From Hyphomicrobium sp. (GTDB lineage: Bacteria > Pseudomonadota > Alphaproteobacteria > Rhizobiales > Hyphomicrobiaceae), in NCBI GenBank assembly GCA_017512425.1, contig JAFWGI010000015.1:248001-312000 (forward strand): 64,000 bases of DNA, given 5' to 3'. The notes beneath the pieces are model-generated. The model saw nothing but the letters and a program-made list of their open reading frames with translations. It was not told the DNA's origin and made no database searches. Made by a program: the position numbers and the translations under genes. Of this stretch, positions 56,295 through 63,671 are shown piece after piece. The first letter of the stretch is position 1. Each line of letters starts with the position of its first letter.

Positions 56295-56319
56295 AACGCG
56301 CCGGCTGACGATTGGTTCC
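56295..56319 (-). promoter_or_regulatory. EcfG-type promoter for nepR-ecfG
   Basis: On the minus strand GGAAC (plus 56315-56319), 16 bases, CGTT (plus 56295-56298): exact EcfG consensus. It lies about 75 bases upstream of the nepR start, so the sigma factor probably drives its own operon. Confidence 0.85.
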
Positions 56320-56381
56320 AAGAAATATTTCCCCTTGGAAAAATGGCATTTTTCGCTTTTTTTTCAGGGTGTTGCGGAGTG

Positions 56382-56870
56382 CTAAGACGCTGGAGCGTCA
56401 GCCTCCGCCGATTGTTCCGAAGGCCGTGTCAACACAAAGAGTGCCGACAGGATGGCCAAGACCAATGGCAGATTGCGAATGATGGTGCGAAGAAGAGCCG
56501 GAACAGCGATCGGCGCGGCTGAGGTAAACGCCGCCATTAGCAACTCGCGGTCCGGCGCGTCGAGCGGTTTGCTGGCGGTCGCGTCCTCGCTGCCGGCGAG
56601 CGCTTCGGGCAACGGTTCTTCGCCAGCGGTTGCGGCCGCCGGCCGCGCGCGGAACACGGCAGCGCTCAAAAGGCCGACGACAAGGAACAGACCCGCGAGC
56701 ATAAGGTTCGCGGTTTCTGGCCCGAATTCTCGAACGAGGCGAAACGCGAGCGCAGCTGTCGCAAACGCGCCAGCCAAAATGAAAGGGATCGCGATGAGCG
56801 CGCGATTAAAAACCTGACCGATCGCATTGTCCACGGTCGCCTGTGCGCGATTGATTAGTGCCGCAAACAT
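56382..56870 (-). CDS. Hypothetical membrane protein near the stress locus
   Basis: The 162-residue product has two transmembrane helices near the start (ALIAIPFILAGAFATAALAF; ANLMLAGLFLVVGLLSAAV), a polar loop (residues 78-110) and a C-terminal hydrophobic segment (NLPLVLAILSALFVL). ATG 56870 has GGGGAG 5 bases upstream; GTG 56876 adds two residues. No family recognised with confidence. It lies downstream of the DUF883 gene with a hairpin between, so read-through from that EcfG-type promoter is possible. Confidence 0.75.
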   Translation of the reverse strand: MFAALINRAQATVDNAIGQVFNRALIAIPFILAGAFATAALAFRLVREFGPETANLMLAGLFLVVGLLSAAVFRARPAAATAGEEPLPEALAGSEDATASKPLDAPDRELLMAAFTSAAPIAVPALLRTIIRNLPLVLAILSALFVLTRPSEQSAEADAPAS

Positions 56871-56924
56871 TCGCACTCCCCTTAATTAGATTCGTCCGCA
56901 CAATGTGTAGTGTTTAAGTGTATT

Positions 56925-56954
56925 GCCAGGCGGCACGCGTTCGCGCCGCCCGGC
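56925..56954 (-). terminator. GC-rich hairpin between DUF883 and the membrane gene
   Basis: Arms GCCAGGCGGCACGCG and CGCGCCGCCCGGC pair with a few mismatches around a short loop, 12 bases after the DUF883 stop. There is no long T run on either strand, so it may be a partial terminator or mRNA-stabilising stem. Confidence 0.55.
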
Positions 56955-56965
56955 AATTTCGTTCA

Positions 56966-57268
56966 TTACGATTTCCAAAGGGCGCCGATGACGAAGCCCA
57001 TAGCGGCTGCCACAGCAAGCGTTGCCATCGGCTGGTCCTTGACCGAACGATCAACGGCGGTTTTTAGATTTCCGGCGACTTCCTGAACACGTTGGCCTGC
57101 ATCACGGCCAGTCTCGGCGACCGAATTAACGGCAGATTCCGCGCCTTCCAGCGCTTGTTCTACCTTGCTGCCCGCCTTGGCTGCCATATCCGACGCCTTG
57201 TCAGCAACGGTACTCGCCGCCGAACGCGCGGCCGTCTCAACGTCATCCTTTACGCTAGCATATGCCAT
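56966..57268 (-). CDS. DUF883-like (ElaB-type) membrane-tethered helical protein
   Basis: The 100-residue product is a long amphipathic alanine-rich helix (TAARSAASTVADKASDMAAK, EQALEGAESAVNSVAETGRD) with a C-terminal transmembrane helix (MATLAVAAAMGFVIGALWKS). This matches DUF883/ElaB proteins, which bind ribosomes or membranes under stress in enterobacteria; the role here is unknown. ATG 57268 follows GGAG at a 6-base spacing. An exact EcfG-type promoter lies 47 bases upstream. Confidence 0.85.
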   Translation of the reverse strand: MAYASVKDDVETAARSAASTVADKASDMAAKAGSKVEQALEGAESAVNSVAETGRDAGQRVQEVAGNLKTAVDRSVKDQPMATLAVAAAMGFVIGALWKS

Positions 57269-57314
57269 GATCATCTCCGTGTGGGGGTAGCGGGTTTGAA
57301 CTCTCGTCCTCAGC

Positions 57315-57339
57315 AACGCGAGCGTGTTCACTTCGTTCC
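57315..57339 (-). promoter_or_regulatory. EcfG-type promoter for the DUF883 gene
   Basis: On the minus strand GGAAC (plus 57335-57339), 16 bases, CGTT (plus 57315-57318): exact consensus and spacing. It lies between the stop of the GTPase-like gene (57370) and the DUF883 start (57268). Confidence 0.82.
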
Positions 57340-57369
57340 ATCATCGCGGTCGTGATTTCTGACGAAGGA

Positions 57370-58887
57370 TCAGCCGCGCGGACCACGCCCCGGAAGCATT
57401 GATTTCGCGAGCGCCCCAGCGGCCGTCGCGGCTTGCTTTGCGGCTCCCGTCCAGTCGCGACGGTTCCGCGCTGCTTCAAGCGCGCGCGCAAACTGCACAC
57501 GCCGCGCCTCCGCGGCAATCGCGGAAAGGGTTGCCCAAAGGACCGGGGCCGGGTTGGCGATCGCGGCAGCGTCGTCGAGCACAATTGCCGTCGCGACGTA
57601 TCCCGGATGGGCTGAGGCCAGTGCCGTCTGAAGTGCCATTGTGTCACCAAATCTGGCGCCTTCGCCGCCCTCAGTTCGAAACACCAGCGGCACCAATACC
57701 GGCGGCACCGGCGCGTCGGGAGACGAAAGCATGCGCAAAAGTTGCAAGTCGTGTTCGTCGGGCGCGGCCACGCCATTATAAGCCCAGACAATGATGTCGG
57801 CCTCACGCGCCAGCCGTGCCGCGTTTTGTGCGTCGCGTGACGATTGCGTTACAGCTCCGGACTGCACGCCGCTGTCGATGACATCGATTGCCGTCAGCGC
57901 CTTAAGCCCGGCATCTGCCGCCTCGCCTCGGACGAAGGCGGTAATGCTGTCGGCGCGCTCCTGACGCATGCTCTCAAGTGTTGCAACGATTTTTGGAATC
58001 CGACCGCGCGCGGGTCCCGTTACGAGCAGCTTGAAAGGCGCGCTGCTGCCGGAGCCGTTCGGCAAGACGGACGACGCATCGATACGGTTCTCGAGGATGT
58101 CGTCACGCGAAATGCGCAATCGTCCGCCGTACAGATCTATAGCGGCGCGGCCGACTTCAAGCACGAATGTCTCGGCGAGGCGCCGCGAGACATGGTCCTT
58201 GCCCCACGCCAGCATGGCGCGCGACAGGCGTTCGCGTGCCTCGTGCGTTACGGCGGTCACAGGATTGGCGAACCGCAAAATGCGCCAGATATCGTAAGCC
58301 TTCTCGGCGACGTCGGCGACCGACCGCCAGCTATAGACCGTCAGCACTTGCGACACCGTCAGCCGGTCGCCGAACGGAATGGTGTCCTCGACGAACCGCC
58401 CAAGCCGCTGACTGACGCGCTCCGTGATGGCCAGCGCTTCCGGCATCGTGAATTGCCACAACGCATCCGTCTTGGTCGGATGCATCCTCTTAGCAACGGC
58501 ATTGACGGTATGGTGTCCGAGATCGAACAGCGCTTTTGATGTCGTCAGCTTGTCCGGATTGACTTTCGCCGCGATCGCCAAAACATCGGCCCAGGCGCGC
58601 TGTTCGGCGTTGGTCCAGGTCGGGTTAGCGGCGGAGCCTGGCGCAATCGCGGCGGCTTCTGCAACTGCGTCCGCGTCTGCCGTCGCGACTTCAGGGCTTG
58701 CGAGCAGATACTTCTGAAGCAGGTAGACGGCAGTAATCACAGATGTCGCGGCGATCGCCCACCACAGCAGCCAGCCTTTCTCCCAAAGATACAGTCCGCC
58801 GAGCGGCACGAGCGACAGCGTCGGCAACAGCAACGCCGAGATAACTAGGATAAATCGCGCGGCGCGCGCGGCGCGGGTCGTCTTCAT
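57370..58887 (-). CDS. Degenerate GTPase-like membrane protein
   Basis: The 505-residue product has two N-terminal transmembrane helices (FILVISALLLPTLSLVPLGG; GWLLWWAIAATSVITAVYLL), a helical region and a domain starting FKLLVTGPARGRIPKIVATL. It resembles the HSR1-related/YcjX-neighbourhood GTP-binding family, but the P-loop GKS/T is missing (GPARGRIPK), the Walker B/G3 DxxG is altered (DVIDSGVQSG), and no clear NKxD-like motif is seen. It is therefore probably a pseudo-GTPase. ATG 58887 follows GAGGAC; a longer frame adds 12 residues. The assignment is by overall pattern and is uncertain. Confidence 0.65.
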   Translation of the reverse strand: MKTTRAARAARFILVISALLLPTLSLVPLGGLYLWEKGWLLWWAIAATSVITAVYLLQKYLLASPEVATADADAVAEAAAIAPGSAANPTWTNAEQRAWADVLAIAAKVNPDKLTTSKALFDLGHHTVNAVAKRMHPTKTDALWQFTMPEALAITERVSQRLGRFVEDTIPFGDRLTVSQVLTVYSWRSVADVAEKAYDIWRILRFANPVTAVTHEARERLSRAMLAWGKDHVSRRLAETFVLEVGRAAIDLYGGRLRISRDDILENRIDASSVLPNGSGSSAPFKLLVTGPARGRIPKIVATLESMRQERADSITAFVRGEAADAGLKALTAIDVIDSGVQSGAVTQSSRDAQNAARLAREADIIVWAYNGVAAPDEHDLQLLRMLSSPDAPVPPVLVPLVFRTEGGEGARFGDTMALQTALASAHPGYVATAIVLDDAAAIANPAPVLWATLSAIAAEARRVQFARALEAARNRRDWTGAAKQAATAAGALAKSMLPGRGPRG

Positions 58888-59024
58888 GCGATCGTCCTCG
58901 TTGTGGAACGGGTCTGCGCACAAACCGGAATATACGAAAAGGGAGCGGCTCGCCGCTGAAATCAGGGCATGCCGCTCCCGCTGCTAAAACCTCGGCGACC
59001 GCCTAAAGGGCCGCCGAACGCGCG

Positions 59025-59198
59025 CTACGCTCGTCGGAGAAAGTTGGCAACCAGGGAAACAACGAACAAGATGATCGCGACCCAGAACAGAATGCGTGCA
59101 CCTTCCATCGCCGTACCAGCGACGCCGCCAAAACCGAGAAACGCCGCGACGAGCGCGACAACCAGAAATACGATTGCGTAGTGAAGCAGATTGCCCAT
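59025..59198 (-). CDS. DUF1328 (YtjA-like) small membrane protein
   Basis: The 57-residue product ([40 protein letters not shown], ending ANFLRRA) has two transmembrane helices and is a clear DUF1328/UPF0391 protein. These small proteins are stress-linked but biochemically undefined. An exact EcfG-type promoter with 17-base spacing lies 39 bases upstream of the start. Confidence 0.9.
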   Translation of the reverse strand: MGNLLHYAIVFLVVALVAAFLGFGGVAGTAMEGARILFWVAIILFVVSLVANFLRRA

Positions 59199-59236
59199 AG
59201 CGGATCTCCATGCATTGGCGGGTTTTGTGGAGTTTC

Positions 59237-59262
59237 AACGCCGGCTGCAAGCATTTGGTTCC
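59237..59262 (-). promoter_or_regulatory. EcfG-type promoter for the DUF1328 gene
   Basis: On the minus strand GGAAC (plus 59258-59262), 17 bases, CGTT (plus 59237-59240): exact consensus; 16 and 17 are both accepted spacings. Located 39 bases upstream of the start codon. Confidence 0.82.
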
Positions 59263-59412
59263 GATTTGGCGAAACCGAAATCGTGTAGCAATGGAGGCTC
59301 CCGCTCGTCGTAATCCCCTAGGCAACGCGCCATCAGACCTGCTATCGACCTTGTTGATTTAACGCGGCAATTGGGCGTGTCGGCCCAGCAATGATTAACC
59401 TATTGGCCTTCG

Positions 59413-60159
59413 ATGCGCTCCACTGTTCCGAAGCAGACGCCGTGCAAGCTCTGTCCGCTTAAAAAAATGGAAGTTTTCCGTGCGGTTTCTCCGCAGGAGC
59501 TAGAGTTTATCGAGCACTTCAAGTCGGGCGAGTTCGTCACCGATGTCGGAGCTACAATTCTCGCCGAAGGCTCGAGCGGGCCTCATTTGTTTACGGTGTT
59601 GTCCGGCTGGGGCTTCCGTTACAAGATGCTGTCCGATGGTCGCCGGCAAATCTTGAACTTCGTGCTGCCGGGAGACTTTATCGGCTTGCAAAGTTCGATG
59701 CTGGACGAGATGCAGCATTCGGTCGAAGCGTTGACGCAGATGGTCTTGTGCGTGTTTCCACGCGACCGGCTCTGGGATCTCTATTCAAAGCATCCGAGCT
59801 TGGCGTTCGATTTGACTTGGCTGGCGTCGCGCAGCGAACGTTTACTCGACGAGAACTTGCTCAGCATCGGCCGGCGCTCAGCCGCCGAGCGTGTCGCGCA
59901 CGTTCTCCTCGACATTTTCCGCAAATGCCGTGCGCTTGAAATGACGACGGGTCAAAAGGTCGATTTTCCGTTCACGCAACAGCATCTGGCAGATGCACTT
60001 GGCCTATCGCTTGTTCACACCAACAAGACCTTGCAAGCGCTGATTTCGCGCAAGCTCTTCCGCTGGAAGGGCGGCACGTTTGAACTTCTCGATGAACAGA
60101 AATTGGCCGAAGCCGCTAAAATGGAAGCAGCGGGACCTCAGTTCCGGCCACTGATTTAG
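59413..60159 (+). CDS. FNR-type CRP/FNR-family transcription regulator
   Basis: The 248-residue product starts with PCKLCPLKKMEVFRAVSPQE, the cysteine-bearing N-terminal segment of FnrN/FixK-like or redox-sensing proteins (two Cys 3 residues apart). A cNMP-type barrel follows (ILAEGSSGPHLFTVLSGWGF, then LPGDFIGLQSSM) and then a winged helix (VDFPFTQQHLADALGLSLVH, recognition helix THTNKTLQAL-like). Only two Cys are seen at the N-terminus, so an oxygen-labile 4Fe-4S cluster is not certain. It is divergent from DUF1328 and convergent with the next gene. Confidence 0.85.
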   Translation: MRSTVPKQTPCKLCPLKKMEVFRAVSPQELEFIEHFKSGEFVTDVGATILAEGSSGPHLFTVLSGWGFRYKMLSDGRRQILNFVLPGDFIGLQSSMLDEMQHSVEALTQMVLCVFPRDRLWDLYSKHPSLAFDLTWLASRSERLLDENLLSIGRRSAAERVAHVLLDIFRKCRALEMTTGQKVDFPFTQQHLADALGLSLVHTNKTLQALISRKLFRWKGGTFELLDEQKLAEAAKMEAAGPQFRPLI

Positions 60160-60163
60160 CCAT

Positions 60164-60448
60164 TTACGATCCAAGTTTGCGTTTCAGGGCTTCAGTCTGT
60201 TTCAACACCTTCTGTGCCGTGATCGGCGAATTTTTCTTCTTTGCGATCGTCGATGCTTTCGCGGCCTTCGTCTGGAGGTCGGCTATTTTGATCTGCAGCT
60301 CACGCGCTTCCAGGTTTGTAAACTTGCGGCCTTTGGCGAGCGCCTGACCACCAACCACCTTTTTGCGAACCTCTTTTTTTAGATCGACTATGGACGCTTC
60401 AATCGGATCAGCTTTCTTTCGGGTACGTCGGGCAACTTTCTTTCGCAT
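60164..60448 (-). CDS. Small basic helical hypothetical protein
   Basis: The 94-residue, strongly basic product (KKVARRTRKKADPIEASIVD, KKEVRKKVVGGQALAKGRKF, ending KQTEALKRKLGS) is helical with histone-H1- or ribosome-factor-like charge. No family recognised. ATG 60448 (MRKKVARR) is preceded by GAGGACGGA. It lies downstream of csbD on the same strand, beyond a strong terminator. Confidence 0.65.
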   Translation of the reverse strand: MRKKVARRTRKKADPIEASIVDLKKEVRKKVVGGQALAKGRKFTNLEARELQIKIADLQTKAAKASTIAKKKNSPITAQKVLKQTEALKRKLGS

Positions 60449-60490
60449 GCGTTCCGTCCTCGCCGTTCGACGCTCGCTGACAGATATTAG

Positions 60491-60521
60491 AAAAGCCCTG
60501 CCACAAAAAGCGGCAGGGCTT
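60491..60521 (-). terminator. Intrinsic terminator after csbD
   Basis: Perfect 10-base arms AAGCCCTGCC / GGCAGGGCTT with a 9-base loop; on the minus strand the stem is followed by TTTT. It starts 34 bases after the csbD stop and should stop its transcript before the basic protein gene. Confidence 0.8.
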
Positions 60522-60554
60522 CGCATTCACCTATGATCGATAGGCGAAGCGCAC

Positions 60555-60923
60555 TTACCGTCCGAAAGCTTTCTTGGTTTCACCAACGGCCTTCTGTGCG
60601 TCGCCCTTAGCTTCTTGAGCCAGCCCTTCAGCTTCGAGCTTTTCCGAGCCGACGACGCGGCCAACGCCTTGTTTCACCTTACCGGCCGCCTCGTTGGCAT
60701 AGCCCTTGGCCTTGTCAGCGGTGCTCGACTCGCTGGCGCTATCGTACGCTTCGTTGGCAGCGTCCTTTACTTTGCCAACCGTCTTCTGCGCTTCGCCCTT
60801 TAATTCCTGAACCTTGCCTTCAGCCTGAAGGCGCTCTGAGCCGACGAGTTTGCCGACGCCTTGTTTGACGTTGCCTGCAGCTTCGTTGGCGTAGCCCTTG
60901 ATCTTGTCAGTCGTGCTCGACAT
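60555..60923 (-). CDS. CsbD-family stress protein with two CsbD repeats
   Basis: The 122-residue product holds two tandem CsbD units: KIKGYANEAAGNVKQGVGKL with LVGSERLQAEGKVQELKGEA, and KAKGYANEAAGKVKQGVGRV with VVGSEKLEAEGLAQEAKGDA. CsbD proteins are small sigma-factor-dependent stress proteins of unknown biochemistry; most have one unit. ATG 60923 follows AGGAG. An exact EcfG-type promoter lies 135 bases upstream. Confidence 0.9.
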   Translation of the reverse strand: MSSTTDKIKGYANEAAGNVKQGVGKLVGSERLQAEGKVQELKGEAQKTVGKVKDAANEAYDSASESSTADKAKGYANEAAGKVKQGVGRVVGSEKLEAEGLAQEAKGDAQKAVGETKKAFGR

Positions 60924-61057
60924 GGGATGATCTCCTAAGTTGAGGTCGTGTTTAGATTGAAACGAGAAGAGCCTTAAGCGGCCCAAAGTCCCAATAGTTC
61001 TTGACGCAGCGGTGCAGCCTTCTGAACCAAACCCCAACCGCTGCAGTTCGGTCTTAA

Positions 61058-61082
61058 AACGTACAGCCGGTCGTTTAGTTCC
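61058..61082 (-). promoter_or_regulatory. EcfG-type promoter upstream of csbD
   Basis: On the minus strand GGAAC (plus 61078-61082), 16 bases, CGTT (plus 61058-61061): exact consensus. The 5' leader to csbD (start 60923) would be about 130 bases long, which is long but usual for such genes. Confidence 0.8.
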
Positions 61083-61273
61083 TGACTTATTTGCAGTCGG
61101 CCAGGTCGCGGACTGCTGCCGCGGGCTGCCGCTGCGAGATGGTTATGGAACTCAATCAATCACAAAGAGTTTCTTGTCGGATGTGTTGGAATCCGTCGGC
61201 CGTCGGCTATTCCGAATGCCGCTGATGTGATCGGCGTCGGAGTCTGGCATCAACACTCGTTAGGGGAACCGCC

Positions 61274-63178
61274 ATGCCGCTTCTATCCGATACGTTCAGC
61301 AAACTGGCTTCCGCGATGATTGTCGCTGCGCTTCTCATCGCGGGTTTGGTGTTGGGTAGAGATCTGCTCATCCCCATCACGCTTGCGGCGGTTTTGACAT
61401 TCATTCTGTCTCCCATCGTGCGCCGGTTAACGCAGTGGCGCTTGCACCGCGGCGTGGCCGTCGCGACGGTGATGCTCGGTTTGCTCGCAGCAGTCGTCGG
61501 ATTTACCGGGATTGTTAGTACGCAATTGATCTCTTTGACTGCCGGTATCGAAGGATATCGCACCAATATTCTGGAAAAAGTACGCGCAGTCACCGGCAGC
61601 GGCGAAAGCGATATCAGCCGCGCGGCGGCGGCAGTCGACTCTTTGGCCAACGCCATCCAGAAAGAGATCGCGACGCCGAAAAAGGGTGAAACCTCGACGT
61701 TTCCTAACCCTGCGCCAACCACCGAAGGTGCACCGGCTGCGACCGCTCCGACGGTCATCGTTACGAAAACTCCGGATGAGAACGGCGGATTCGTATCCTA
61801 TCTGAAACAGGCTGGCGGGCCCGTCGGGCAAGCGGCTCTGACGTTCCTGCTGACGTTGTTCTTGTTGGCGCAATACCAAGACTTACGAGATCGGCTCGTG
61901 CGTGTGGTCGGTACGGACCACATGACCGACACGACTGCCGCTATGAGCGAAGCGGGTGAGCGCTTATCGCAGTTGTTTCTAATGCAAGCTTTGCTCAACG
62001 CTGGCTTCGGATTTGTCGTTGGCCTGGCGCTGTGGGCGATTGGATTGCCGAACGCAGTGCTATGGGGACTGGTGACCGCGGTCATGCGATTTGTCCCGTA
62101 TGTCGGTTCGGTCTTGGCGGCCGTTCCGCCGATCCTTTTGGCGGCGGCGATCGATCCCGGCTGGGGCTTGTTCTTCGCGACGGCCGCCGTGTTTGTTATC
62201 GGCGAGCCGTTGATGGGTCATATCGTCGAGCCACTGGTGCTCGGCAAACGCGCAGGCATTTCGCCATTTGCGATGGTCGCGTCGGCAGGTTTCTGGACGC
62301 TGATTTGGGGACCCGTTGGGTTGATATTGGCGGCACCGATGACGATGACGCTCATCGTGCTTGGTCGCTACGTCAAGAACCTCGAATTCTTTAGTGTGTT
62401 GCTTGGCGATGAGCCTGCACTGTCGCCTCCGCATGAACTATATCACCGTCTGCTGTCTGACGACGCAATCTCGGCCGCCCATCACGTCGACAGCTTGTTG
62501 GCGTCCTCCTCCCTCGCTGAGGTCACCGACCAGTTGATCTTCCCGGCGTTGAGTTTGGCGGCGCAGGATTTCCGTATCGGCCGTCTCGACAAGGATCAGA
62601 TCTCGGAGCTGTCGGAGACATCTGCGGAGCTGCTCGAACTTTTGTCGGAGGATAGGAAAAGTCACAAAGCCGAAGTGGTCGAAGGCGACGGATCAGCCGC
62701 GGACGACGAACGCCGGGTGCTCATTCTGCCGGTTCGTGGCGCAATCGATGCGATTGCCGCGCGCTATCTGTCCCACATTCTGAAAAGGTCGGGAGCAGCA
62801 AGCGACGTTTCGATCAGTGCATCGTCAGGCTTGACGGGGTTGGCAGACGCGCGTGCATTGCCGTCGGGCGAGCAGCCTGATGCCGTCATCCTTGCGACAG
62901 TCAGCAGCATCGATCCGCAACAAATGCGCTTCATCGTAAAGCGCGCCATCCGAGACTATTCGAAAGAGCGTATTGCGATCATCGATTTCAAAAGTGTCGA
63001 TGGCCCGCATATGTCGTCACTGCAGACGGATTCGGCGGAAGTCGCTGACGGTGTTCCATACTCTCGTTCACCGTCAGCGATCGTTTCGATCGTGCGCTTG
63101 GCAGCGCGCGACCGTCTGCGCGATGCACCTTCGCCGGCGAAAACAGGGCGCGACGTTTACGCGATACCGGCGGAGTAA
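61274..63178 (+). CDS. AI-2E/YdiK-type membrane transporter with long C-terminal domain
   Basis: The 634-residue product has an AI-2E transporter family membrane part in residues 1-380 (eight or so helices; GLVTAVMRFVPYVGSVLAAV and GEPLMGHIVEPLVLGKRAGI are typical). A 250-residue soluble C-terminal extension follows that the usual 350-residue members lack. The extension has a helical part (residues 385-460) and a Rossmann-like part (RRVLILPVRGAIDAIAARYL...PDAVILATVSSIDPQQMRF). Substrate unknown. A GGAAC-N16-AGTT half-match to the EcfG promoter lies about 105 bases upstream (61147-61171). Confidence 0.8.
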   Translation: MPLLSDTFSKLASAMIVAALLIAGLVLGRDLLIPITLAAVLTFILSPIVRRLTQWRLHRGVAVATVMLGLLAAVVGFTGIVSTQLISLTAGIEGYRTNILEKVRAVTGSGESDISRAAAAVDSLANAIQKEIATPKKGETSTFPNPAPTTEGAPAATAPTVIVTKTPDENGGFVSYLKQAGGPVGQAALTFLLTLFLLAQYQDLRDRLVRVVGTDHMTDTTAAMSEAGERLSQLFLMQALLNAGFGFVVGLALWAIGLPNAVLWGLVTAVMRFVPYVGSVLAAVPPILLAAAIDPGWGLFFATAAVFVIGEPLMGHIVEPLVLGKRAGISPFAMVASAGFWTLIWGPVGLILAAPMTMTLIVLGRYVKNLEFFSVLLGDEPALSPPHELYHRLLSDDAISAAHHVDSLLASSSLAEVTDQLIFPALSLAAQDFRIGRLDKDQISELSETSAELLELLSEDRKSHKAEVVEGDGSAADDERRVLILPVRGAIDAIAARYLSHILKRSGAASDVSISASSGLTGLADARALPSGEQPDAVILATVSSIDPQQMRFIVKRAIRDYSKERIAIIDFKSVDGPHMSSLQTDSAEVADGVPYSRSPSAIVSIVRLAARDRLRDAPSPAKTGRDVYAIPAE

Positions 63179-63190
63179 CGCCGGTTTTCG

Positions 63191-63215
63191 GGAACCCAAT
63201 GCGCGAAAGAGCGTT
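63191..63215 (+). promoter_or_regulatory. EcfG-type promoter for a 25-residue membrane peptide gene
   Basis: GGAAC (63191-63195), 16 bases, CGTT (63212-63215): exact consensus on the plus strand, 90 bases upstream of the ATG at 63305 and 13 bases after the transporter stop. It could also drive the next two small genes. Confidence 0.82.
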
Positions 63216-63304
63216 TCTCAGACCGAACGGCAAATGTGAAGTGTCGGCGCTAATTCCGCTTACACTAACAGTCGCCGGGACGCTCGATTTATTGGGAGTT
63301 TCAA

Positions 63305-63382
63305 ATGAGAAATGTCGTTCTTTGGGCACTCGGCGTGCCGATCTCTGCACTCATTCTGCTGAACGTTTTCGGCGTTTTGTAA
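63305..63382 (+). CDS. 25-residue hydrophobic peptide gene
   Basis: The frame encodes MRNVVLWALGVPISALILL followed by NVFGVL: a basic start and one transmembrane helix. A GGGAG lies 6 bases before the ATG. The position just behind an exact EcfG-type promoter makes a real stress-induced small membrane protein plausible. No family name assigned. Confidence 0.65.
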   Translation: MRNVVLWALGVPISALILLNVFGVL

Positions 63383-63432
63383 ACGCGTCGCGGCGTCACC
63401 GAGGCCTGTAGGACAACATGGAGGTAACGACT

Positions 63433-63609
63433 ATGACGATAACGAACGCAGTTGTTGCCGACTATGTTGCCGGCCGCCTCGATGGTGCCGATGCGCGGAT
63501 CGTCGAGGCCGAGGCAGCGCGCAGCAAAGTGGTTGCTCTGCAAGTCCGTCAGGCACGCGATTGCGCAACGCGCGCACGTTTTAGAATTCGCGAACAGTTC
63601 GTTTATTAG
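63433..63609 (+). CDS. Small hypothetical protein (58 aa)
   Basis: The 58-residue product (VVADYVAGRLDGADARIVEA, then ALQVRQARDCATRARFRIRE) has an acidic first half resembling the helical N-terminal segment of small anti-sigma-type or stress proteins, then a basic half. GGAGG precedes ATG 63433 at an 8-base spacing. It follows the 25-residue peptide gene by 50 bases and may share its transcript. Confidence 0.6.
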   Translation: MTITNAVVADYVAGRLDGADARIVEAEAARSKVVALQVRQARDCATRARFRIREQFVY

Positions 63610-63671
63610 CCAATCGAGTTTGTGAACGACTTGCGCGAGAACAATCAAAAGCCAACCAAGGAGTTGATGAC

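Noticed and set aside
58906..58930. GGAAC on the plus strand near the GTPase-like start
   Set aside because: No CGTT at 16 or 17 bases and no plus-strand gene behind it.
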